Below, in pieces: positions 6,985-13,457 of a DNA stretch of 17,298 nucleotides (position 1 is the first letter of the stretch; each line of letters begins with the position of its first letter). The position numbers and the translations under genes were made by a program. The notes beneath the pieces are model-generated. The model searched no databases. It saw nothing but the letters and a program-made list of their open reading frames with translations, and was not told the DNA's origin. This DNA comes from JBGTIS01 sp041745535 (GTDB taxonomy: Bacteria; Bacteroidota; Bacteroidia; Cytophagales; Cyclobacteriaceae), in assembly GCA_041745535.1 (NCBI GenBank), contig JBGTIS010000251.1, positions 1 through 17,298 on the forward strand, read 5' to 3'.

Positions 6985-7818
6985 CTAAGCTTTAACAGAA
7001 TAAGCCGGTTCCATTAATTCGTTCGGTGTGAGCAGTTCGCTCAGTTGTGTGCGAATAAAGTCAGGATGTTCCCGAACCACCTCCCCTACTACAATAATAG
7101 CTGGTGATCCTAAATTCTGAATGGTTGCTACTTCCGTCATGGTTTTTACTGTTGCCAATCCAATGCGTTCATTGGGCAGCGTACCATTTTGTATGATGGC
7201 TACCGGCGTATCGGTTTTACCCGAGTCTTCAAAAACTGATTGTATTTCCTGAAGTTTATTCATTCCCATCAGGATGATAATTGTGGCTGTGGATTGCGCA
7301 GCCAACTGCATATCGCCTGATAAATCACCAAATCGGGTAGTTCCTGTAATTACCCAGAAGCTTTCGCTTACGCTGCGTTTGGTAAGAGGAATATGCTGTA
7401 AGGCCGGTACCGCATACGAAGAACTGATGCCCGGTACTACTGTCGTGGGAATGCCGTAAGTTTCGGCATAATCTTCCTCTTCATGCCCTCTGCCAAATAC
7501 ATAAGGATCGCCACCTTTCAACCGAACTACGTGCCCGTAGCAATAAGCGCACCTCACAATCAGTTCATTGATTTCGTCCTGAGCCATTTTATGCTTTCCA
7601 GCCCTCTTTCCCACATAAACGCGGGGTATACCGATAGGCACATGCTGCAGCAAAGTGTCGTTGGCCAAAGCGTCGTACAATACCACATCAGCGGCTTGCA
7701 ATGCTTTTACACCTTTCAGCGTAATCAACTCGGGATCGCCAGGCCCTGCGCCAACCAGCGTAAGGCTGGCTTTTGGATGATCTGACTTTTGATTTATTTT
7801 ATGTATGCTACCTGTCAT
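6985..7818 (-). CDS. cobA: Uroporphyrinogen-III C-methyltransferase (SUMT)
   Basis: This 277-residue protein makes precorrin-2 from uroporphyrinogen III and two SAM, the first step towards siroheme, the cofactor of the sulfite reductase encoded just upstream. The family motifs are in order: LVGAGPGDPELITLKG (21-36), RLKGGDPYVFGRG (99-111) and VPGISS (128-133). It has only the methyltransferase part. The dehydrogenase/ferrochelatase half of E. coli CysG is missing and must be supplied by another gene outside the window. About 18 extra residues precede the conserved core. It begins 17 bases after the sulfite reductase stop. Cobalamin use is possible for the family, but this operon argues for siroheme. 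Confidence 0.95.
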   Translation of the reverse strand: MTGSIHKINQKSDHPKASLTLVGAGPGDPELITLKGVKALQAADVVLYDALANDTLLQHVPIGIPRVYVGKRAGKHKMAQDEINELIVRCAYCYGHVVRLKGGDPYVFGRGHEEEDYAETYGIPTTVVPGISSSYAVPALQHIPLTKRSVSESFWVITGTTRFGDLSGDMQLAAQSTATIIILMGMNKLQEIQSVFEDSGKTDTPVAIIQNGTLPNERIGLATVKTMTEVATIQNLGSPAIIVVGEVVREHPDFIRTQLSELLTPNELMEPAYSVKA

Positions 7819-7835
7819 GTTGTTAATTATCAGTA

Positions 7836-9959
7836 TTATGCTACGCTACTGGTCTGCAGGTCTTCTTCCCGCAATACTTTCAGTGTTTGCAGGAAACTGT
7901 TTGCCGACTGAATGTATGCATCCGCAAATGCTTTGGTGGGTTCATTTTTGTTCATACGCAATACATGCTCCGTTAAAGTTCCCTCTTCAAAAGTAACCTG
8001 ACCAGTATTTACAAAATGACTGTCAAACTCATTTAACACATTAATGTGCGTATTTGAGCCTACATCTTTGGTAAGCAACAAAGCTTTTGCACCACTTATC
8101 TGCGCGTTGTAAGCATGGTAAATGGCATCAGCATAAGCTTCTTTTTCAAAGGCTTCTCTGGCCCAGTCCAGTTTTTCTTCGGCTTCATATACCAGAGTGG
8201 CCACCAGGTCAATTACAACTCCGGCGCATTCTCCTACTCCCGCTTCAACTTTAAATTCTTCTTCTTCATGTCCCCAATCCTGGTAATCACTTTCATCCAA
8301 TGCGGCGATATCTGCTAAAGGCTTCAGTAAATGATAGAAATACATTTTTCCCTGGCGCAGGTAATAGTCGGCAAAATACTCGCCTTCATTTCTGAAATGA
8401 TCATAATCTTCCAGAACCACTCTTAACACTTGCGGAGCGCGTTTACTGGGTACTTTAATTACTTTTTCCGCGATACGGCCGTCTCCGTTTCCATCAACGC
8501 CACCACCCAGCAATACCTGTATGGCTGGTACCACCATTTTATTTTTATCACGCAGTGAGCTACCGTGAAAACCAATACTGGCAATGCCATGCTGGCCGCA
8601 AGAGTTCGGGCAACCACTGATTTTTATTTTGATATCATTGTTATGAATCAGATCGGGAAATTCGTTGCGGATTACCTCTTCCAATACCACCGATACACCG
8701 GTGCTGTTAGATATACCCAGGTTACAGGTATCCGTACCCGGGCAGGCTGTAATATCGGCAGTGCTGTCAAAACCGGGTTCGGCCAGTCGCGATGCATCTA
8801 AAGCCACAAACAAATGAGGCAATGCTTCCTTTCTGATAAACCGTAGCAGATAGCCTTGATTAACTGTAATCCGGATATCATCCGCGGCATACTGGTTCAC
8901 TATTTCAGCCAGTTTCCTGGCATCTACAGAGCTTAAGTTGCCCAATGGAAGCTTGATATAAGCTCCAAAATAGCCTTTTTGCTTTTGCTCAAACACATTG
9001 GTAGAAAGCCACTGTTCATATTTATCACTGTTTTCTATTTGAATAACAGGTAATTCTTTTTCAGGTTTAGGGCCTACCTCAGGAATAATATTACGATCAA
9101 CCCAATAGGTTTTTGACTGAAGCGTTACTTGCTCTTCGCGTGCCAACCGTAACAGTTCGTCTTTCCCGATCTGTGCCAGCAAAAATTTCATACGGGCTTT
9201 TCCTCGCTTGTTTCGCTCACCATAGCGATCGAACACCCGAATTACCGACTCAGTGAAAGGAATTAGTAACTCTTCTTCCAGAAAATCGAAAGCCACTTCG
9301 GCCAGAGATGGTTGTGCGCCCAGTCCCCCACCAATCATCACCTTAAAACCTCGTCTTTCTTCGCCGTTTACTATCTTAATTTTAGGAATGGCGCCTATGT
9401 CATGAATAAACGTAAATGCGGAGTCTTTCTCGCTGGCTGAAAAAGCGATTTTGAATTTCCGTCCCATTTCCTGGCATATTGGGTTTCGCAGGAAATATCG
9501 GAACGTTTCATACGCATAGGGCGATACATCAAATGGTTCGTCAGGATCGATGCCTGCTTTGGCGGAAGCGGTTATGTTTCTTACCGTATTACCGCAGGCT
9601 TCCCGTATAGTAAGTTTATCTTCTTCCAGTCTGGCCCATAATTCCGGCGTTCTGTCTAAACTCACAAAGTGTATCTGTATATCCTGGCGGGTAGTAGCAT
9701 GCAGGTTTCCATTGGAATATTCGTCTGAAATATCAGCGGTTCTCACCAGTTGTTTGGCAGTAAGCCGGCCAAAAGGAATTTTAATACGAACCATTTGCAC
9801 ACCTGATTGCCGTTGACCATATACACCCCTGGCCAGGCGCAGACTTTTGAACTTGTCTTCATCCATTTGCCCACCTCTGTATAATCTGATTTTTCTTTCG
9901 AGGTCTATAATATCCCTCTCTACTACGGGGTTCTCTAATTCGGTTCTGAAACTTTGCAT
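7836..9959 (-). CDS. Nitrite/sulfite reductase with C-terminal HEPN-like domain; probably assimilatory sulfite reductase
   Basis: This 707-residue protein is a siroheme and [4Fe-4S] enzyme. The cluster and siroheme ligands are Cys406 and Cys412 (CPGTDTC, C-x5-C) and Cys450 and Cys454 (CPNSC, C-x3-C). The first ferredoxin-like half includes GNLHATTRQDIQIH (84-97) and GNTVRNITASAKAG (123-136). The enzymatic part ends near 550. A linker rich in acid residues (about 555-570) leads to an all-helical tail (about 585-695) with YEAEEKLDWAREAFEKEAYA and YHAYNAQISGAKALL, which resembles HEPN/helical-bundle domains. The family cannot by itself tell sulfite from nitrite as substrate; the neighbours cobA and cysH favour sulfite. 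No flavoprotein subunit is nearby, so ferredoxin may be the donor. It is the first structural gene behind an attenuator-like leader (9991-10175). Confidence 0.92.
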   Translation of the reverse strand: MQSFRTELENPVVERDIIDLERKIRLYRGGQMDEDKFKSLRLARGVYGQRQSGVQMVRIKIPFGRLTAKQLVRTADISDEYSNGNLHATTRQDIQIHFVSLDRTPELWARLEEDKLTIREACGNTVRNITASAKAGIDPDEPFDVSPYAYETFRYFLRNPICQEMGRKFKIAFSASEKDSAFTFIHDIGAIPKIKIVNGEERRGFKVMIGGGLGAQPSLAEVAFDFLEEELLIPFTESVIRVFDRYGERNKRGKARMKFLLAQIGKDELLRLAREEQVTLQSKTYWVDRNIIPEVGPKPEKELPVIQIENSDKYEQWLSTNVFEQKQKGYFGAYIKLPLGNLSSVDARKLAEIVNQYAADDIRITVNQGYLLRFIRKEALPHLFVALDASRLAEPGFDSTADITACPGTDTCNLGISNSTGVSVVLEEVIRNEFPDLIHNNDIKIKISGCPNSCGQHGIASIGFHGSSLRDKNKMVVPAIQVLLGGGVDGNGDGRIAEKVIKVPSKRAPQVLRVVLEDYDHFRNEGEYFADYYLRQGKMYFYHLLKPLADIAALDESDYQDWGHEEEEFKVEAGVGECAGVVIDLVATLVYEAEEKLDWAREAFEKEAYADAIYHAYNAQISGAKALLLTKDVGSNTHINVLNEFDSHFVNTGQVTFEEGTLTEHVLRMNKNEPTKAFADAYIQSANSFLQTLKVLREEDLQTSSVA

Positions 9960-9990
9960 GTTGGTGATGTTTTTATTTTTTTATAGTCAT

Positions 9991-10022
9991 AAAAAAAGCC
10001 TTTCCCTGAATTGGGAAAGGCT
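9991..10022 (-). terminator. Attenuator terminator in the sulfate operon leader
   Basis: On the minus strand GCCTTTCCC (10021-10013), loop AATTCA, GGGAAAGGC (10006-9998) and seven T (9997-9991) form a textbook intrinsic terminator. An extra A-T pair (10022/9997) can lengthen the stem to 10 bp. It lies only about 31 bases before the ATG of the sulfite reductase gene and more than 50 bases after the leader ORF stop. It is far from the trxA stop (10293), with a promoter-like element in between. Its position suits control of entry into the operon rather than the end of trxA. Its 3' arm is repeated exactly at 10108-10100. Confidence 0.88.
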
Positions 10023-10073
10023 CTCTTGGCTCTTTTGTATGATGTATGAATGCTTTACATCCAGTTCAATATC

Positions 10074-10175
10074 TTACAATAATTCCTTCGATTTAATATG
10101 CCTTTCCCCTAAGCTGCTACAACACCAGAACCAACAAGCGCATCGCTGCGCCGCGGTTACCCTACTGTTGTACAT
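10074..10175 (-). CDS. Cysteine-rich leader peptide (33 codons) of the sulfate-assimilation operon
   Basis: An ATG at 10175 opens a 33-codon frame ending in TAA at 10076-10074. The peptide reads MYNSRVTAAQRCACWFWCCS and then SLGERHIKSKELL. Cys codons are at residues 12, 14, 18 and 19 (TGC, TGT, TGT, TGT), four in eight codons, while Cys is otherwise rare in this region's proteins. Two Trp codons (15 and 17) lie among them. The ORF sits between a candidate promoter and an intrinsic terminator, ahead of genes that make sulfide for cysteine synthesis, as expected of an attenuation leader. Translation is probably the purpose, not the peptide. No strong ribosome-binding site is seen, and the bases just before the ATG (GTCTTTCC) form one arm of the leader hairpin. 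An alternative is that the frame is a by-product of a structured RNA aptamer. Confidence 0.72.
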   Translation of the reverse strand: MYNSRVTAAQRCACWFWCCSSLGERHIKSKELL

Positions 10176-10183
10176 GGAAAGAC
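10100..10183 (-). promoter_or_regulatory. Leader hairpin and antiterminator segment of the cysteine attenuator
   Basis: Four stacked helices can be drawn on the minus strand. P1 pairs GTCTTTCC (10183-10176) with GGAAAGGC (10107-10100), 8 bp including one G-U. P2 pairs UACAACA (leader codons 2-4) with UGUUGUA (codons 18-20, the double Cys). P3 is AACC with GGUU. P4 is GCGCA-GCGA-UGCGC with a GNRA-type loop. The 3' arm of P1 belongs to GGGAAAGGC (10108-10100), which can instead pair over 9 bp with the 5' arm of the terminator at 10021-10013. P1 and the antiterminator exclude each other, as do the antiterminator and the terminator. I infer that a ribosome stalled on Cys codons opens P2-P4, freeing the segment and allowing read-through. 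The pairing is visible by eye; no folding was computed. Confidence 0.7.
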
Positions 10184-10211
10184 TTTGAAGCATAATTTTA
10201 GAATTTTACTA

Positions 10212-10243
10212 CAATAATAATATAGACGCTTCTATGAATCAAA
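10212..10243 (-). promoter_or_regulatory. Candidate promoter of the sulfate operon
   Basis: On the minus strand TTTG (10243-10240), a 20-base spacer and TATTATTG (10219-10212) fit the Bacteroidota pattern TTG-N19-TAnnTTTG with one mismatch in the -7 box. The predicted start near 10205 would put the leader ORF about 30 bases downstream. The spacer holds a small dyad, ATAGA-N4-TCTAT (10222-10235), which could be an operator or chance. Confidence 0.5.
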
Positions 10244-10292
10244 CAAATTAACCAAAATTTTGAACGAAATGTAATAAATAATAAAAACTAAC

Positions 10293-10625
10293 TTAAGATT
10301 GTGGTACCAGCTGTGCATCAAGCTTCTCAGCCAGAATACCTTTACCTACCGCGCCAACCTGCTTATCTACAATTTCTCCGTTCTTAAATACCAGCAAGGT
10401 AGGAATACTTCTGATTCCGAATTTTGCGGGTACCTGTGGGTTGGTGTCGACATCCATTTTACCGATTACAACTTTTCCCTGATATTCGGATGCTAGTTCT
10501 TCAACAATAGGACCTATCATTCGACAAGGACCACACCACTCTGCCCAAAAATCAATCAGCACAGGTTGATCTGTAGATACTATATCATTAAAATTCGCGT
10601 CGGTTACTTCAATTGGTTTACCCAT
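10293..10625 (-). CDS. trxA: Thioredoxin
   Basis: This 110-residue thioredoxin has the active site WAEWCGPCRM with Cys31 and Cys34, the buried Asp25 in LIDFW, and the cis-proline motif SIPT with Pro75. Length and layout are those of classical thioredoxin 1, with no signal peptide, so it is cytoplasmic. It lies just upstream of the sulfate operon on the same strand, and thioredoxin is the electron donor for APS reductase of the kind encoded by the last gene of that operon. It is probably a separate transcript or partly read through, since a promoter candidate lies between it and the operon and no terminator hairpin is seen after its stop. It is a general disulfide reductant as well. Confidence 0.97.
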   Translation of the reverse strand: MGKPIEVTDANFNDIVSTDQPVLIDFWAEWCGPCRMIGPIVEELASEYQGKVVIGKMDVDTNPQVPAKFGIRSIPTLLVFKNGEIVDKQVGAVGKGILAEKLDAQLVPQS

Positions 10626-10713
10626 ATCTTTAAAAATAAAATTAATTTAACTGTTTATTGTTTAGACAACGTTTTAAAATAATAAAGGTTTCTGGTTAAG
10701 AAAATTATTGCCA

Positions 10714-11592
10714 CTAAATTCTTTCCAAAGTTTTTGTAATCAAGTCGTTAATTACTTTTTCTGGGTTTCTGGAAAAAACCTGTTGTACACGCTGTACGAT
10801 TATGGCATTCAAACTTAGTACTTCGTGGCCAAGCAAGCGGCCCAAAGCATAATATCCCGCTGTTTCCATTTCGAAATTGGTTAGCTTAAAACCGTGAAAA
10901 TTAAAGTTATTCACCCGTTCGAAAAAATCAGTAATTACAGGATTACCCCTTATTTTTCTGCCCTGTGGCGCATAAAAGCCCGGACAGGTGAGCGTATTAC
11001 CCATCCTCATATCAGCGGCGAATTTTTGTTTTAAAATAGCGGAACCTTGCACACAATAGGGAGAAAAATTAAGCCCGATTTGTGTGGCAAATGTCTGAGC
11101 AATGGCAAGTTCCTGTTCCTGGTACTGGATTTTATAAAAGCGCGGCAGCGTATCCAGGCCAATAGCAAATTCGGAAACCAGAAAACTATCCAGCGGCACG
11201 GCAGGCTGAATAGCCCCTGAAGTACCTATTCTGATAATATTAAGTTTTCTGACTGATGTATGGGGAACACGTTTTTCCAGATCTATGTTGGCTAAAATAT
11301 CGAGTTCGGTGAGAAGAATTTCCACATTATCGGTACCAATGCCACTGCTTACCACCAAAATTTCTTTTCCCTGAAATACCCCTTTGTGGCTCACAAATTC
11401 GCGGCGGGAAATTTTAGCTTCCACCCGATCAAAATATTTACTTACCTGTGATACTCTTTCCGGATCGCCCACTGTAATAATGGTATCAGTAAGATGTTCC
11501 GGTTTTAGTCCAAGATGATACACACTGCCGTCCTTATTTAAAATCAGGTCAGATTCAGAAATTTTCGGGTTAGATGGCAATTTATTTTGCAC
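10714..11592 (-). CDS. Nucleoside phosphorylase, uridine phosphorylase-like
   Basis: This 292-residue protein belongs to the PNP/UDP superfamily, which splits nucleosides with phosphate into base and pentose 1-phosphate in salvage. Motifs visible are VYHLGLKPEHL (24-34), VGDPERV (41-47, phosphate loop), SSGIGTDNVEILLTEL (82-97), RIGTSGAIQP (121-130), GFYAPQGR (205-212) and NFEMETAGYYALGRLLG (239-255), the ribose-binding Glu-Met-Glu. The closest pattern is uridine phosphorylase, but the TDN after SSGIG differs from the GPS of E. coli Udp, so the base preference is open. The start codon appears to be GTG at 11592: the same frame has a TAA about 15 bases upstream and no other Met before residue 195. 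It is 88 bases upstream of trxA. Confidence 0.92.
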   Translation of the reverse strand: MQNKLPSNPKISESDLILNKDGSVYHLGLKPEHLTDTIITVGDPERVSQVSKYFDRVEAKISRREFVSHKGVFQGKEILVVSSGIGTDNVEILLTELDILANIDLEKRVPHTSVRKLNIIRIGTSGAIQPAVPLDSFLVSEFAIGLDTLPRFYKIQYQEQELAIAQTFATQIGLNFSPYCVQGSAILKQKFAADMRMGNTLTCPGFYAPQGRKIRGNPVITDFFERVNNFNFHGFKLTNFEMETAGYYALGRLLGHEVLSLNAIIVQRVQQVFSRNPEKVINDLITKTLERI

Positions 11593-11777
11593 AATGAATA
11601 ATATTTAATGACAAAGCATCCATAACAAGTTTTGCCAAGGTAATAAAATTAGTAAATCAAAGCAGAGTTTTGAAATTACATCCAAATTAATCACCCGTGA
11701 GTAAGCTTTTGGTTAATTTACTTGTAACTTGAAGATTCACTTAGGATTTTTGCGAGAAAATAAATAGTAGAAGGAAT

Positions 11778-12200
11778 ATGATTGATTTAAACGCGCTGAA
11801 TTCAGCACTGATCGGGATAGCAGAGAAAAAAATCCAATTGAATAAATCGCATTATAGTGATGCTGATTACGACGTACACGAAGAAGAACTTCACCAATTG
11901 GAAGACGATTTTTTAACTCAGTATGGATCTTATCTGGAAGAAGTACTGGCCGATGTACATGATGAGCTTTGTCCTGACAATGATGTGTTATTGCCCATTG
12001 CCTATCTGGCAAAAAAATACATAAGAAAAGGCGAAAACAAAGAAGGCAAGCCTGTGTATGATGTAGGTTTTGAAGAAGGCGTAATTGTTGATGCCGACGA
12101 TTATCCTAAAGAATTAACCCGCCTGGTGCTGATTCCCAGTCCTATCCGCCTGGTATTGCAGGTTGGACAGCGAACCCGGGAACAGGTCTGGCAGGCTTAG
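11778..12200 (+). CDS. Uncharacterised acidic protein, 140 residues
   Basis: I do not recognise a named family. The protein is acidic and soluble-looking, with no signal peptide or membrane segment. The first 65 residues appear helical and rich in Asp/Glu (DADYDVHEEELHQLEDDFLT). The middle has DVLLPIAYLAKKYIRKGENK, followed by GKPVYDVGFEEGVIVDADDYP and a hydrophobic C-terminal stretch TRLVLIPSPIRLVLQVG that looks like beta strands. It resembles conserved hypotheticals of Bacteroidota in composition. It stands alone between two minus-strand genes, with 185 bases upstream that hold no clear promoter match and 30 bases before the trpS stop. An antisense frame exists but has a less protein-like composition. 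Confidence 0.82.
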   Translation: MIDLNALNSALIGIAEKKIQLNKSHYSDADYDVHEEELHQLEDDFLTQYGSYLEEVLADVHDELCPDNDVLLPIAYLAKKYIRKGENKEGKPVYDVGFEEGVIVDADDYPKELTRLVLIPSPIRLVLQVGQRTREQVWQA

Positions 12201-12230
12201 TAATCGTTTGGATCATTTTCATTTTTTAAG

Positions 12231-13199
12231 TTAAAAGCCCAGTTTTTGCTTGGCTCTGGCCAGCACGCTTCGGGCAATAACACGGGCTTTTTCCTCGCCT
12301 TCCGTTAATTTTTTGTGCAATTCGGACAGGTTATCCATGTAATAGTTATACACTTCTCGTTCCTGGGTAAACTGATCCCGGATCAGTTCAAACAATTCCT
12401 GTTTGGCATGCCCATACCCGTAATTACCGCCTTTATAGTTAGCACGCATTCTGTCAACACTTTCCGCATCGGCGAGTAACTGATAAATGGCAAACACATT
12501 ACAGGTATCCGGATTTTTAGGTTCTTCCAGTGGGGTGCTATCCGTTACAATAGACATTATAACCTTGCGCAGCTGTTTATCAGGTAAAAATATGTCAATG
12601 GTATTGTTTAACGATTTACTCATTTTCCTGCCATCAATACCAGGAATGGTCATGGTAGATTCGTCGATCCGGGGTTCCGGTATTACAAAAGTATCGCCAT
12701 ACTGATGATTAAAAGCACTGGTAATGTCCCGGGTCATTTCCAGGTGCTGTTTCTGGTCTTTGCCTACCGGCACAAATTCAGCATCGTATAATACAATGTC
12801 GGCAGTCATCAATACCGGATAAGTAAAAAGTCCGGCATTCACATCAGATAAGTTCTCCGACTTATCTTTGAACGAATGCGCGTTGGCCAGCATGGGGAAA
12901 GGCGTAAAACAATTTAAATACCAGGCCAGCTCACAAACTTCCGGTATTTGCGATTGTCGGTAAAATATGTTTTTCTCGGTATCGAAACCGAAAGCCAGCC
13001 AGGCAGCGGCTACAGCATTTACATTTCCATTGCGGATTTCAGGATCTTTGATCGTAATGAGGGAATGCAGATCAGCGATAAAAAATAAAGATTCGTTTCT
13101 AGAATCCTGAGAAAGTTTAATGGCAGGCATAATAGCGCCTAAAATATTGCCTAAATGTGGAATTCCTGAACTCTGTATACCAGTTAATATTCTTGACAT
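12231..13199 (-). CDS. trpS: Tryptophanyl-tRNA synthetase
   Basis: This 322-residue class I aminoacyl-tRNA synthetase charges tRNA-Trp. The HIGH-type motif is GIPHLGNILG (12-21) and the KMSKS loop is at 192-196 (DGRKMSKSLNNT). Between them lie LFFIADLHSLI (38-48), LFTYPVLMTADIVLYDA (124-140) and VPVGKDQKQHLEMTRDI (143-159), which shape the active site. The length is normal for the bacterial enzyme. It is a single gene with a -7 box match about 50 bases upstream. No T-box-like leader is seen, as expected outside Firmicutes and relatives. Confidence 0.98.
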   Translation of the reverse strand: MSRILTGIQSSGIPHLGNILGAIMPAIKLSQDSRNESLFFIADLHSLITIKDPEIRNGNVNAVAAAWLAFGFDTEKNIFYRQSQIPEVCELAWYLNCFTPFPMLANAHSFKDKSENLSDVNAGLFTYPVLMTADIVLYDAEFVPVGKDQKQHLEMTRDITSAFNHQYGDTFVIPEPRIDESTMTIPGIDGRKMSKSLNNTIDIFLPDKQLRKVIMSIVTDSTPLEEPKNPDTCNVFAIYQLLADAESVDRMRANYKGGNYGYGHAKQELFELIRDQFTQEREVYNYYMDNLSELHKKLTEGEEKARVIARSVLARAKQKLGF

Positions 13200-13248
13200 T
13201 GGGTTTAAATTTTATCGCGAATTTAAAAGAAATCCATCTTTTTCCAGT

Positions 13249-13277
13249 CAAATTTATCAATTAAATAATGTGCCTAA
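13249..13277 (-). promoter_or_regulatory. Candidate trpS promoter
   Basis: On the minus strand TAAATTTG at 13256-13249 is a full match to the Bacteroidota -7 element TAnnTTTG. At the -33 position only TTA (13277-13275), 18 bases away, is found instead of TTG. It would give a leader of about 40 bases. It lies in the 258-base divergent gap between trpS and the DUF1573 gene. I see no convincing promoter for the plus-strand gene there. Confidence 0.4.
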
Positions 13278-13457
13278 GCCAAATGAATTGCAATGGTTTC
13301 CTGGTAATTTGTGTTTTTCTGAACAAAACAACACGAAGCTATCATATAACCCTGTGTTTGTCCGTTATTTGCACAGAAATTGTTATACTTCACTATTATT
13401 TTCAGAATCAAAATTTTTTCGGTTATTTCCCGGCTTTTTAAAGACGAAACTTCGCTT

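Noticed and set aside
8115..8318. Small plus-strand frames within the sulfite reductase and methyltransferase genes
   Set aside because: All lie antisense to well-conserved enzymes and have Phe/Ser-rich shadow compositions without family motifs.
9998..10021. The hairpin before sulfite reductase as an ordinary terminator of trxA
   Set aside because: It is about 270 bases after the trxA stop, with a promoter candidate and a leader ORF between, and its 3' arm is repeated at 10100-10108, which points to attenuation.
10100..10183. Known riboswitch class (SAM, SAH, TPP, cobalamin) in the sulfate operon leader
   Set aside because: None of the consensus loop sequences I know for these classes is present. 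An Rfam search would be needed to exclude them fully.
13380..13457. Longer start for the DUF1573 protein (26 additional residues)
   Set aside because: The extra residues would precede a normal signal peptide starting at the ATG at 13458, so the inner start is more plausible.
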